From Burkholderia sp. NRF60-BP8 (GTDB taxonomy: Bacteria > Pseudomonadota > Gammaproteobacteria > Burkholderiales > Burkholderiaceae): a stretch of DNA of 64,000 bases. The stretch lies in contig NZ_CP013373.1 of the NCBI RefSeq assembly GCF_001522585.2, forward strand, positions 3,224,001 to 3,288,000. The letters run 5' to 3'. Shown piece by piece: positions 44,632 to 52,915 of this stretch. A program made the position numbers and the translations under genes. Below the pieces are notes generated by a model that was given only the letters and a program-made list of their open reading frames with translations, was not told the origin of the DNA and did no database searches. Each line of letters opens with the position of its first letter. The stretch's first letter is position 1.

Positions 44632-44723
44632 AAATTTTCGTCTCACTTAACTTTGTTTGATGCGCGACAGAATCTAGAGCAGGCCGAAATCGAGGTCAAG
44701 CCAAAATTTTCGTAGGACTAAAA
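44632..44723. promoter_or_regulatory. Two direct repeats, probable operators in front of the XRE-cupin gene
   Basis: AAATTTTCGT occurs at 44632-44641 and again at 44704-44713, each followed three bases later by ACT and A-rich sequence (ACTTAA; ACTAAAA). The second copy is an almost perfect dyad, TTTTCGT-AGG-ACTAAAA (44707-44723, one mismatch). Spacing is 72 bases. They lie in the AT-rich part of the 44505-44866 gap between the M24 peptidase and the regulator, the likely site of autoregulation. The rest of the gap shows no gene. Confidence 0.5.
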
Positions 44724-44866
44724 TCGGCGCGTGGCCTGCGGATCCCGGCACAACGCCGATTCCCGATTCGCGCGGCGATGCCGCGCGGTACAATGCGCCG
44801 GCCTCCGCCCCGGCGACCGCCCCGCCGCTGCGCCCGCGCCCCGACTCGTTGCCACGAAAGAGATTC

Positions 44867-45646
44867 ATGGATTCAGACCTCATGCGTATCGGCCAGCGCA
44901 TTCGCCGCCTGCGCCGGGAAGCGAAGAAGACGCTGCTGGAAGTCGCGACCGAGGCGAACCTGTCGGTCGGGTTCCTGTCGCAAGTCGAGCGCCATCTGAC
45001 GGGCATCTCGCTGTCGTCGCTCGTCAACGTCGCGAAGGCGCTGGGCGTGCCGCTCGGCACGCTGATCGCGCAGCCGCGCCAAGTGCAGCCCGATTCGCAC
45101 GAGGGCAGCCGCAAGCCGTATGCGCTCGACGCCGCGTCGCAGTGGTACGAGCGGCTGTCCACCACGTTCGACGGCAGCCAGATCAACGCACTGAAAGTGC
45201 AGATGATGGAAGGCTACCGGTCGGAATGGGTCGCGCACGGCGGCGACGAATTCGTGTACGTGCTGGCCGGCCGCATCTGCTACACGGTCGGCAAGAAGAA
45301 TTACCCGCTGGCGCCCGGCGATTCGCTGCACTTCGACGCGCGCAAGCGGCATCGCGTGGCCAATGTCGGCGACGGGCCGGCCGAGCTGATCACCGTCAGC
45401 ACGCTGCCGCTGTTCGACGACAGTTCGGCGGAATCCGTGTCCGCGACGGCGGAAATCAGGCAGTCGAAGCCCGGCAAGTCGCGCGCGAGCCGCCGCGCGC
45501 CGGCGCCCAAACGGGATGATCGCGACGCTGCCGCGGCACGGCCGTCCAAGGTCGACGCAGCCGACAGGAAGGTATCGGCGAAACCGCGCGTGGCCGCCGG
45601 CAAACGCCCGGCGGCCGCGACGCCGGCGCGCAACAAGAAACCGTAA
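44867..45646 (+). CDS. XRE-cupin transcriptional regulator with basic C-terminal tail
   Basis: A 259-residue regulator. XRE helix-turn-helix at residues about 6-62 (IGQRIRRLRREAKKTLLEVATEANLSVGFLSQVERHLTGISLSSL) and cupin at about 105-180 (HGGDEFVYVLAGRICYTVGKKNYPLAPGDSLHFDARKRHRVANVGD). The last 60 residues are Lys/Arg/Ala/Pro-rich, like a histone H1 tail, and absent from usual XRE-cupins of about 190 residues. The start at 44867 follows AAAGAG. The target is unknown; the divergent M24 peptidase is a candidate. A small-molecule ligand such as an amino acid or amine is likely for the cupin. Confidence 0.87.
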   Translation: MDSDLMRIGQRIRRLRREAKKTLLEVATEANLSVGFLSQVERHLTGISLSSLVNVAKALGVPLGTLIAQPRQVQPDSHEGSRKPYALDAASQWYERLSTTFDGSQINALKVQMMEGYRSEWVAHGGDEFVYVLAGRICYTVGKKNYPLAPGDSLHFDARKRHRVANVGDGPAELITVSTLPLFDDSSAESVSATAEIRQSKPGKSRASRRAPAPKRDDRDAAAARPSKVDAADRKVSAKPRVAAGKRPAAATPARNKKP

Positions 45647-45688
45647 CGGCCGACGGGCGCACATGCCGCGCGCGCGGTCGCGCGCCGA

Positions 45689-46930
45689 CTATTCGCCGAT
45701 CGCGAGCGCCTGCGCGACGGCCTGGATCCGCGCGCGATGCACGGCTTCCTTGATCTTCTCCGTGTCGGCGCCGACGCCGCGTGCGATCGCGCCGGCATCG
45801 ACGCTGCGCGCGGCCGCGAGCGCGACGCGCAACCGCTCGGCCTGCGGATACGGCTGCGCATCGAGCCCGAGCCGGCCGCGCGCATCCGCTTCGCAGGCCT
45901 GCAGCAGCTCGGCGAAGCGCGCCGGCTTGCGCAGCGCGTCGCTGCGCTCGAAGAGCCGCACCAGCGCGGCCGCGCCCATTTCCATCACGCGATGCAGGTT
46001 GCCGTGCTCGCGCGCGACCACCAGCGCGAGATCGCGACATTCGTTCGGCACGCGCAGCCGCTCGCACAACGGCTTGAGCAGCTCGACGCTGCGGCTTTCG
46101 TGGCCGACGTGGCGCGGCAGCACGTCCGCAGGCGTCGTCCCCTTGCCGAGATCGTGCGTGAGCGCCGCGAAGCGCACCGCCAGCGAGTAGCCCTGCTTCG
46201 CCGCGTAGTCGACGACCATCATCACGTGCACGCCGGTGTCGACTTCCGGGTGGTAATCGGGGCGCTGCGGCACGCCCCACAGTGCGTCGACCTCGGGCAG
46301 GATGCGCGCGAGCGCGCCGCAGTCGCGCAGCACCGCGAACATCCGCGACGGCTTCGCCTCCATCAGCCCGCGCGCGATCTCCTGCCATACGCGCTCGGGC
46401 ACGAGCGCGTCGACCTCGCCCGCGTCGACCATCCGCCGCATCAGCGCGAGCGTTTCGTTTGCGACCGTGAAATCCGCGAACCGCGCGGCGAAGCGCGCAA
46501 TGCGCAGGATCCGCACCGGATCCTCGACGAACGCGTCGCTCACGTGCCGGAACACGCGCGCGCGCAGGTCGGCCTGCCCGTCGAACGGATCGATCACCGG
46601 GCCGACCAGCGCACCCTCCGGGCTCACCTCGCGCGCCATCGCGTTGATCGTCAGGTCGCGCCGCGCGAGATCCTCGTCGAGCGTCACGTCCGGCGCGTAA
46701 TGGAACTGGAAGCCGTGATAGCCGGCCGCCGTCTTGCGCTCGGTACGCGCCAGCGCGTATTCCTCCTGCGTCTGCGGATGCAGGAACACCGGGAAATCCT
46801 TGCCGACCGGCCGGAAGCCCTGCGCGGTCATCTGCTCGGGCGTCGCGCCGACCACCACGTAGTCGCGGTCCTGCACCGGCACGCCGAGCAATTCGTCGCG
46901 GATCGCTCCGCCTACTGCGTAGATGTTCAT
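45689..46930 (-). CDS. cca: Multifunctional CCA tRNA nucleotidyltransferase
   Basis: A 413-residue class II CCA-adding enzyme: MNIYAVGGAIRDELLGVPVQDRDYVV contains the GG motif and catalytic Asp21 and Asp23; RRDLTINAMA and DPVRILRIARFAARF follow. The C-terminal HD domain (FAALTHDLGKGTTP) gives the phosphatase/phosphodiesterase activity seen in E. coli Cca. It adds or repairs the 3' CCA of tRNA. The ATG overlaps the stop of the glutathione S-transferase gene by 4 bases. Confidence 0.95.
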   Translation of the reverse strand: MNIYAVGGAIRDELLGVPVQDRDYVVVGATPEQMTAQGFRPVGKDFPVFLHPQTQEEYALARTERKTAAGYHGFQFHYAPDVTLDEDLARRDLTINAMAREVSPEGALVGPVIDPFDGQADLRARVFRHVSDAFVEDPVRILRIARFAARFADFTVANETLALMRRMVDAGEVDALVPERVWQEIARGLMEAKPSRMFAVLRDCGALARILPEVDALWGVPQRPDYHPEVDTGVHVMMVVDYAAKQGYSLAVRFAALTHDLGKGTTPADVLPRHVGHESRSVELLKPLCERLRVPNECRDLALVVAREHGNLHRVMEMGAAALVRLFERSDALRKPARFAELLQACEADARGRLGLDAQPYPQAERLRVALAAARSVDAGAIARGVGADTEKIKEAVHRARIQAVAQALAIGE

Positions 46931-47574
46931 GGCTGGGGTTCGTATTCGGCGATCACGTTGGTTTCGCGGCGCGCGGCATCGATCCAGCGCTGCACCGCCG
47001 GCAGCGCCGTCACGCGCGCCGCATAGCCGGCCGCCTCCGGCGACAGCGCCGGCGCATACGTGTTGAAGCGCATCACGACGGGCGCATACATCGCATCGGC
47101 GATCCCGAATTCGCCGAACAGGAACGGCCCGCCCGATGCCGCGATGCATTCGTTCCACAGCGCGTCGATGCGCGCGACGTCGGCGAGCGCCTCGGGCGTC
47201 GCGCCGCGCCCCGGCATCGACGCGCGGATGCTCATGCCCATCTGCGTGCGCAGCGCCGTGAAGCCCGAATGCATCTCGGCCGATACGCAGCGCGCATGCG
47301 CACGCGCGAGCGGGTCGGCCGGCCACATCGGGAATTGCGGATAGCGCTCGGCGAGCGTCTCGGCGATCGCGAGCGAATCCCAGATCGCCATGCCGTGATC
47401 GTCGATCAGGCACGGCACCTTGCCGGTCGGCGAGTATTCGCGGATGCGTGCGGCCGAGTCGTCGCGGCGCAGCTCGACCACGATCTCGTCGAACGGGATG
47501 CCGAAATGCGCGAGCAGCAGCCACGGCCGCATCGACCACGACGAATAGTTCTTGTCTCCGATGACGAGCTTCAT
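46927..47574 (-). CDS. Glutathione S-transferase family protein
   Basis: A 215-residue GST: thioredoxin-like N-terminal domain with NYSSWSMRPWLLLAHFGIPFDEI (the SxW/RP pattern of zeta-like GSTs) and GKVPCLIDDHGMAIWDSLAIAETLAERYP (glutathione-binding Val-Pro and Glu/Asp-Ser), then an all-helical C-terminal domain. It conjugates or isomerises small electrophiles with glutathione; the substrate is unknown. Translationally coupled to cca downstream. Confidence 0.9.
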   Translation of the reverse strand: MKLVIGDKNYSSWSMRPWLLLAHFGIPFDEIVVELRRDDSAARIREYSPTGKVPCLIDDHGMAIWDSLAIAETLAERYPQFPMWPADPLARAHARCVSAEMHSGFTALRTQMGMSIRASMPGRGATPEALADVARIDALWNECIAASGGPFLFGEFGIADAMYAPVVMRFNTYAPALSPEAAGYAARVTALPAVQRWIDAARRETNVIAEYEPQP

Positions 47575-47635
47575 GATGGGGTTCCGAAAAACGCAAACAA
47601 AGAAAAGGGCCGACCCGCGGCGCCGCGCGCGGGCG

Positions 47636-48595
47636 CTAGCGACGCGAGCGGAACCAGTCGAACCGCGAGCGCCTGGTCGCTTCGCCGAGATACGCGGGCG
47701 CAATGCTTTCCAGACTCGCGGGCGAGATCCCGAGTTCCGGCGCGAGCGGCCCCGACAGCACGTTCGGCACCGACATCGTCGCGAGATTGTCGCGCGTGAG
47801 CACCGGCTCGCCGGGCAGGCATTCGAACACGCTCGCCTGCAGCCGCGCAAGCGCGTCGGGCAGCCGCACGATGCGTGCCTGCCGGCCGACCAGCGTGCCG
47901 CAATAGCGCACCAGTTGCTCGAGCGTGTAGACAGTCGGGCCGCCGAGTTCGTAAGTCTTGCCGTGCGCGGCCGCGAGATCGAGCGTGTTGACGAACGCGC
48001 GCACGACGTCGCCGACGAATACCGGCTGAAAGCGCGCGTCGGGCATCGCGAGCGGCAGCACGGGCACCGTGCGCTGCAGGTTCGCGAACGTGTTGAGGAA
48101 TGCGTCGCCCGGGCCGAACACGACCGACGGACGGAAGATCGTCAGCGCGAGCGAATCGGTGGCCGCAACCGCATGCAGCGCGGCTTCGCCGTCGCCCTTC
48201 GAGCGCTGGTACATGCTCGCGCCGTGCGAATCGGCGCCGAGCGCGCTCATGTGCAGCACGCGCCGCACGCCGACCTCGACGCATGCCGCGGCCAGCGCGG
48301 CCGGCAGCGCGACGTGCGCGCGCTCGAAGCCCGGCCCGTACGGCGTGCCGCGGCCGCCGTGCAGCACGCCGATCAGGTTGATCGCCGCGTGCGCGCCGGC
48401 GACGAAGCGCGCGAGCGTGCGCGTGTCGAGCGCATCGAGTTCGACGATGTCGACCGGCAGCATCTGCAGGTGGCGCGCGTGGTCGCGCCGCCGCGTGCCG
48501 ATCCGCACGTGCTTGCCGGCCTCGATCAGCGCATTGACGAGCCGGCTGCCGATGAAGCCGGTGCCGCCCAGCAGCGCGACGGTGTGGCGATCCAT
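47636..48595 (-). CDS. NDUFA9-like NAD(P)-binding SDR/epimerase-family protein
   Basis: A 319-residue atypical short-chain dehydrogenase: the Rossmann motif VALLGGTGFIGSRLVNALIEAGKHVRIGTRR at the N-terminus, then NLIGVLHGGRG, MSALGADSHGASMYQRSKGDGEAAL and FRPSVVFGPGDAFLNTFANL. This is the complex I NDUFA9 subunit-like branch, which in bacteria often acts in ubiquinone biosynthesis or as a stress-related reductase; no quinone gene is next to it. GGAGG lies 9 bases before the ATG. Its 5' leader overlaps the left arm of the 289-base inverted-repeat element. Confidence 0.87.
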   Translation of the reverse strand: MDRHTVALLGGTGFIGSRLVNALIEAGKHVRIGTRRRDHARHLQMLPVDIVELDALDTRTLARFVAGAHAAINLIGVLHGGRGTPYGPGFERAHVALPAALAAACVEVGVRRVLHMSALGADSHGASMYQRSKGDGEAALHAVAATDSLALTIFRPSVVFGPGDAFLNTFANLQRTVPVLPLAMPDARFQPVFVGDVVRAFVNTLDLAAAHGKTYELGGPTVYTLEQLVRYCGTLVGRQARIVRLPDALARLQASVFECLPGEPVLTRDNLATMSVPNVLSGPLAPELGISPASLESIAPAYLGEATRRSRFDWFRSRR

Positions 48596-48609
48596 GTTCG
48601 GGACCTCCG

Positions 48610-48898
48610 AGGGGCTGTTCACGCTAATAACGGGCTTGCGCTGGCCGCCAGAAGGGCCGAGCGCAAGGATTGCGACGAAGCGAATACTCGACGTATTCGC
48701 AAGGAGCATGACGCAGCGAGCGGCCCTTCTGGCGGCCAGCCCCATTCATGATTTTTCCAGGTCAGGGGAACGAACCTGGCCGACCGCATTGCGGCGTCGC
48801 GCGTCGCTTGTTTGGCCCGGCCAATCGGCGCTCCTTGCTTCTTGCACTGCAGCCGGCCAGGCTCGTTCGCAAGCCCGTTATTAGCGTGAACAGCCCCT
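48610..48898. repeat. 289-base element with perfect 31-base terminal inverted repeats
   Basis: The left arm (48610-48640, starting AGGGGCTGTTCACGCTAATA) is the exact reverse complement of the right arm (48868-48898). Inside lie a second perfect inverted repeat of 19 bases (48641-48659 and 48721-48739), an 8-base palindrome GCGAATAC-N5-GTATTCGC between them, and an imperfect pair around GAACGAACCTGGCC. No protein is encoded. It could be a small non-autonomous transposable element, an invertible switch or a structured leader. It fills most of the 345-base gap between slt and the NDUFA9-like gene. Confidence 0.85.
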
Positions 48899-48901
48899 TA
48901 A

Positions 48902-48928
48902 ACACTGCCGCGTCTCGCGCGGCAGTGT
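48902..48928 (-). terminator. Probable terminator of slt
   Basis: CACTGCCGCG (48903-48912) pairs perfectly with CGCGGCAGTG (48918-48927), and one more A-T pair closes the stem. On the minus strand a short TTTAA follows. It begins 13 bases after the slt stop and ends next to the right arm of the inverted-repeat element. Confidence 0.65.
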
Positions 48929-48940
48929 GAAGATTGCTTA

Positions 48941-50893
48941 TCAGGGCGAGATCATGCCTAGACGTTTCTTCAACGACTGCGGTTTGCCCTCGAAGAGCGC
49001 CGCGTAGTAGACCGTGTTCGACAGCACGTTCTTCACGTAGTCGCGCGTCTCGTTGAACGGAATCGTCTCCGCGAAGATCGCGCCTTCGACCGGCTGCGTC
49101 AACACCTGGCGCCACTGGCGCGGCCGGCCCGGGCCCGCGTTGTAGCCGGCGGTGGCGAGCACCGGCGAGCTGTCGAAGTTGTTGTAGATGTCCGCCAGAT
49201 ACCAGGTGCCGAGCTGGATGTTGGTGTCGATGTCGTGCATCTGCGCACGCGAGATCGTGCCCAGGCCGAGCTTCTTCGCGACCATCTGGGCCGTCGCCGG
49301 CATCAACTGCATCAGGCCGCCCGCGCCCACCGACGAACGCGCGCTGATGATGAAGCGCGATTCCTGGCGGATCAGTCCGTACGCCCACTCGACGTCGAGG
49401 CCCGTCGATTGCGCGTAGCGCTCGACGGTCGTGCGGTACGGCGACGGATAGCGCAGCGTGAAGTCGTGCTCGGCCTTCGTGCGGTCGGCCGTGTTGACCG
49501 TGCGGTCGAGCAGCTCGACGCGCTTGCCGTATTCGGCGGCCGCGAGCAGCTGGCGATCGGTCATCCCGCGCAGCGGCCAGTTCCATTCGCGATTGCCTTC
49601 GAGGCGCAGGTTCAGCGCGTAGAAACGCTGCGCGAGCGCGAAGCCGGGGATCTTGCCCATCGCATCGATCTCGGCATCGCTCACCTTCGTGCGCGGCGGG
49701 ATCGTCGTGCGCTGGCCGAGCTCTTCGCCGGCCAACTGCCCGTAGAAGTTGAACTGGCCGGCGACCTGCTCGAATTCCTGGTTCGCCTGCAGCGTGTCGC
49801 CGCTTTGCTTGAGCGCGCGCGCATGCCAGTAGATCCACGCCGGATCGTTGCGCAGCGACGGCGGCATCTGCTCGATCGACCAGCGCACCATCGGCCAGTT
49901 GCCGGCGAGCAGCGCGGCGCGCGTGCGCCATTCGTAGCCCGGGTTCGACAGCGGCGCGTTCGCCGATTTCGCATACCAGACCGATGCCATCGGCGAGCGC
50001 TTGATCGCGCCCTGGTAGCCGATCGCGCCCCACGCGATCGCCTGTTCCTGCTTGGTCAGCGAAGGCGCGACCGTCGTCAGCATCCCGGCGGCGGCGTCCG
50101 GATCGTTGCGCGCCATGCGGCCGAGCGCGATCAGCGCGAGCTGATGCGACGCGGCATCGGGGCCGACGCCGCGCGCGAGGTACAGCGGCGGCGCGCTCGT
50201 CGCCTGGTCGAAACCGGCCGGGCGCGGGCCGAGCGCATCGACGATCTTGCCGCCGAGCGTCGTGTAGTTCTGCTCGTACGCGAGGCGCGCCTGCTGCCAC
50301 ACGTCGTCGCTCGTGAACTGCTGGTTCACGGCGAGCGCGGTGATCAGGTCGACGCACGCATCGCCGTAGTTCTTCGGCTCGACGAGCAGCGCGCGCGCCG
50401 CGTCGGCGACGTTCTCGTTGCGCGCCGCGCGCGATTCGAGCGCATAGCACTTGACCTGCGTGTCGTCGTCGAGCACGAAGCGCTTGTACTGATCGTCGAA
50501 ATTGCGCCAGTCGTGGCGCGCGCCGAGCACGAGCAGGTAGTCGTTGCGCAGCCGATCGGCGATCGCCTGGCCGTCGTAGCGCTGCAGGAACGACTGCACG
50601 GGCGCGTCCGGCGCATCGACACGCGCGCGGCCCGTCGAATCGAACAGCTGCGGCTTGATCTGGAAATACTCGACGTAGGACGGAACCGGATAGTTCGGGA
50701 TCATCGACGCGAGCTGCGCGGCCTTCGCGGCGTCGTTGCGGCGTGCGGCTTCGCGAAGCTGCACGAAGATCTGGTCATCCCCGGGGAGCGTGTCGTCGTT
50801 CGGTGCGGCGCACGCGGCCGTGCCCGCGACGAGCGCGCCGGCCGAAAGCATCAGCGCGACCGCGCGATATACTCGAAAAAGGCTGTTCGACAT
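48941..50893 (-). CDS. slt: Soluble lytic murein transglycosylase (Slt70-like)
   Basis: A 650-residue periplasmic enzyme. A signal peptide (about 1-29) is followed by the long alpha-superhelical U- and L-domains (DPAWIYWHARALKQSGD, AGEELGQRT) and a C-terminal lysozyme-like domain with the catalytic Glu511 in LIRQESRFIISARSSVGAGGLMQLMPATAQMVAKKLGL and AGYNAGPGRPRQWR. It cleaves peptidoglycan with 1,6-anhydro product formation. A Cys at residue 28 does not form a convincing lipobox. The start at 50893 is 20 bases from the divergent folate gene start, so the two promoters must overlap the neighbouring coding regions. Confidence 0.93.
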   Translation of the reverse strand: MSNSLFRVYRAVALMLSAGALVAGTAACAAPNDDTLPGDDQIFVQLREAARRNDAAKAAQLASMIPNYPVPSYVEYFQIKPQLFDSTGRARVDAPDAPVQSFLQRYDGQAIADRLRNDYLLVLGARHDWRNFDDQYKRFVLDDDTQVKCYALESRAARNENVADAARALLVEPKNYGDACVDLITALAVNQQFTSDDVWQQARLAYEQNYTTLGGKIVDALGPRPAGFDQATSAPPLYLARGVGPDAASHQLALIALGRMARNDPDAAAGMLTTVAPSLTKQEQAIAWGAIGYQGAIKRSPMASVWYAKSANAPLSNPGYEWRTRAALLAGNWPMVRWSIEQMPPSLRNDPAWIYWHARALKQSGDTLQANQEFEQVAGQFNFYGQLAGEELGQRTTIPPRTKVSDAEIDAMGKIPGFALAQRFYALNLRLEGNREWNWPLRGMTDRQLLAAAEYGKRVELLDRTVNTADRTKAEHDFTLRYPSPYRTTVERYAQSTGLDVEWAYGLIRQESRFIISARSSVGAGGLMQLMPATAQMVAKKLGLGTISRAQMHDIDTNIQLGTWYLADIYNNFDSSPVLATAGYNAGPGRPRQWRQVLTQPVEGAIFAETIPFNETRDYVKNVLSNTVYYAALFEGKPQSLKKRLGMISP

Positions 50894-50913
50894 CGTTATG
50901 AATGGAGCACGAA

Positions 50914-51510
50914 GTGAGCGAAAGCATAGCACGCAACCCTGTGCCGAACCCGAAGGTTGCGCTGCGCAAAACGCTGTCCGGCGCCCGTCGCGACGCCGCG
51001 TCGCAGCCCGCCGCGAACGCCGCGCTCGACGCGCGGCTGCGCACGCTGCTCGACCGTCTGGCGCCGCGCACGGTCGGGTTCTACTGGCCGCTGCCGGGCG
51101 AATTCGATGCGCGCGACGCGGTGCTCGCCTGGTGCGCGGCGGGGGCCGGCCGGTGCGCCGCGTTGCCGGTGATCGGCGAGCGTCACACGCCGCTCGCGTT
51201 CCACGCGTGGGACACGCACACGCCGATGCGCGAAGGCCATCACCGGATTCCCGAACCGGCGTCGGGAATCGTCGTCGTGCCCGATCTTTTGCTGATTCCG
51301 TGCGTGGGATTCGATCCGCAGCGCTACCGGCTCGGCTACGGCGGCGGCTACTACGACCGCACGCTCGCCGCGTGGCCGGGCGACGCGCTGCCCGTGACGG
51401 TCGGCATCGCGTACGAAGCGTGCCGAGTCGATGCGCTGCCGGCCGAAGCGCACGATCTCGCGCTGCACTGGATCGTCACCGACGGCGCGCTTTATCCGGC
51501 CGCCGGATAA
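50914..51510 (+). CDS. 5-formyltetrahydrofolate cyclo-ligase
   Basis: A 198-residue enzyme that converts 5-formyl-THF to 5,10-methenyl-THF with ATP. Family motifs: ALRKTLSGARRDA near the N-terminus, VGFYWPLPGEFD, and the ATP/folate loop LIPCVGFDPQRYRLGYGGGYYDRTLA. The GTG at 50914 is preferred because GGAG lies 6 bases before it; an ATG at 50902 lacks a ribosome site and would give 202 residues. It is divergent from slt. Confidence 0.9.
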   Translation: MSESIARNPVPNPKVALRKTLSGARRDAASQPAANAALDARLRTLLDRLAPRTVGFYWPLPGEFDARDAVLAWCAAGAGRCAALPVIGERHTPLAFHAWDTHTPMREGHHRIPEPASGIVVVPDLLLIPCVGFDPQRYRLGYGGGYYDRTLAAWPGDALPVTVGIAYEACRVDALPAEAHDLALHWIVTDGALYPAAG

Positions 51511-51596
51511 TGCCGCTGCGGCCGCAGCGACCGTCGCCGCCGGCCTGCGAGCGCGGCGCGGCGCCCGAGCGTTTCCGCGAGCGTTTCCGCCAACGC

Positions 51597-52109
51597 TTAC
51601 AGCGATGCCGCCGCGCGCGCGGCCGTGTCGTAGAGGCCCGAGGCATGACGCAGCAACTGCGCCGCGTCGCCGATCTGCTCGTTGGTGAGGCCGCTGTCCT
51701 TCAGCGTTTCGATCAGGCAGTGCTCGCGAACCTCGCGGTACTTCAGGCACAGGTCGCGGCCCGCGTCGGTCGCGAAGAAGAACACTTCCTTGCCGCTTTT
51801 CTCGCTCTTCACGTAGCCGCGGGCGATCAGTTTTTTCAGCGCATAGGTCGCGACGTGCGTATCCTCGATATTGAGCACGAAGCAGATGTCGGCGAGCTTC
51901 TTCTTGCGTTCGCGATGGCTGACGTGATGCAGCAGCGAGACCTCGACCGCCGTCATGTCCTTCGCCCCCGCCGCCGACATGCAGCGGACCATCCAGCGGT
52001 TGAACGCGTTGCCGGCCATGATGAGCCCGTATTCGAGCTCCGACAGCTCCGCGCTCGAATCGGAAACGAGGTGTTCGGATGACACGATCTTGGTCGCAGG
52101 ACGCTTCAT
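51597..52109 (-). CDS. MarR-like winged-helix transcriptional regulator
   Basis: A 170-residue protein with a winged-helix domain of MarR type at about residues 50-130: MTAVEVSLLHHVSHRERKKKLADICFVLNIEDTHVATYALKKLIARGYVKSEKSGKEVFFFATDAGRDLCLKYREVR. The C-terminus is helical (dimerisation). The start at 52109 (MKRPATK) is preferred; an upstream in-frame ATG adds five residues. It is divergent from pxpB with a palindrome in between, so it may regulate the 5-oxoproline operon; this link is inference. Confidence 0.85.
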   Translation of the reverse strand: MKRPATKIVSSEHLVSDSSAELSELEYGLIMAGNAFNRWMVRCMSAAGAKDMTAVEVSLLHHVSHRERKKKLADICFVLNIEDTHVATYALKKLIARGYVKSEKSGKEVFFFATDAGRDLCLKYREVREHCLIETLKDSGLTNEQIGDAAQLLRHASGLYDTAARAAASL

Positions 52110-52200
52110 GGAAAGGCGGCGCAAGCCGGATGACAGGATGTGCCCGAGTGTACGCCAGAAGCCCCGGCCGACGGGCTAGGCAAAAACGCTTATTGATAAG

Positions 52201-52221
52201 TTGTCGATATTTTGTCGACAA
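52201..52221. promoter_or_regulatory. Palindromic operator between the MarR-like gene and pxpB
   Basis: TTGTCGA (52201-52207), 7 bases, TCGACAA (52215-52221); TTGTCGACAA at 52212-52221 is itself a perfect palindrome. Weak promoters read both ways across it: on the plus strand TTGATA then GACAAT, on the minus strand TTGTCG then TATCAA with 17 bases between. It sits 37 bases before pxpB and 90 bases from the regulator start. Confidence 0.55.
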
Positions 52222-52258
52222 TGTGCGCTAACATTGCCGTCCGAACCGTGCCAGTCCG

Positions 52259-52915
52259 ATGACGCAACCCCGCATTTATCCGCTCGGCGATGCCGCCCTC
52301 GTCTGCGAGGTGCCGCCGCCCGCCACGCTCGATTGCCAGCGCCGCGTCTGGGCCGTGGCCGAGGCCGCGCGCGCGTGGCCCGACGTGATCGACGTCGTCC
52401 CCGGCATGAACAACCTGACCATCGTGTTCGACGCGCTCGCCGCGACGGCCGACTCGCTCACGCCCGCGCTGCGCGACGCTTGGGAGACGGCCGACATCGA
52501 GCACGCGGACGGCCGCGAGGTCGAGATCCCGGTCGAGTACGGCGGGGCCGCCGGCCCCGACCTGGCCGCCGTCGCCGCCCACACGGGCCTGTCGGCCGAC
52601 GAGGTCGTCGCGCGCCACGCGGCCGGTACCTACGTCGTGTTCTTCGTCGGATTCCAGCCGGGCTTCGCGTATCTCGGCGGCCTCGACGCGTCGCTGCACA
52701 CGCCGCGCCGCGCGGCGCCGCGCCTCGAGGTACCGGCCGGCTCGGTCGGCATCGGCGGCGCGCAGACGGGCATCTACCCGGCCACGTCGCCCGGCGGCTG
52801 GCAACTGATCGGCCGCACGTCGCAGTCGCTGTTCGATCCGGCGCGGCCGCAGCCGACGCTGCTGCTGCCCGGCGACCGCGTCCGCTTCACCATTGCGGGA
52901 GTCGACCCACGATGA
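52259..52915 (+). CDS. pxpB: 5-oxoprolinase subunit PxpB (KipI family)
   Basis: A 218-residue KipI-family protein (RIYPLGDAALVCEVP, YVVFFVGFQPGFAYLGGLDASLHTPRRAAPRLEVPAGSVGIGGAQTGIYP, and GGWQLIGRT). With PxpC and PxpA it forms the ATP-dependent prokaryotic 5-oxoprolinase, which opens 5-oxo-L-proline to glutamate. Its stop overlaps the pxpC start by 4 bases. Confidence 0.94.
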   Translation: MTQPRIYPLGDAALVCEVPPPATLDCQRRVWAVAEAARAWPDVIDVVPGMNNLTIVFDALAATADSLTPALRDAWETADIEHADGREVEIPVEYGGAAGPDLAAVAAHTGLSADEVVARHAAGTYVVFFVGFQPGFAYLGGLDASLHTPRRAAPRLEVPAGSVGIGGAQTGIYPATSPGGWQLIGRTSQSLFDPARPQPTLLLPGDRVRFTIAGVDPR

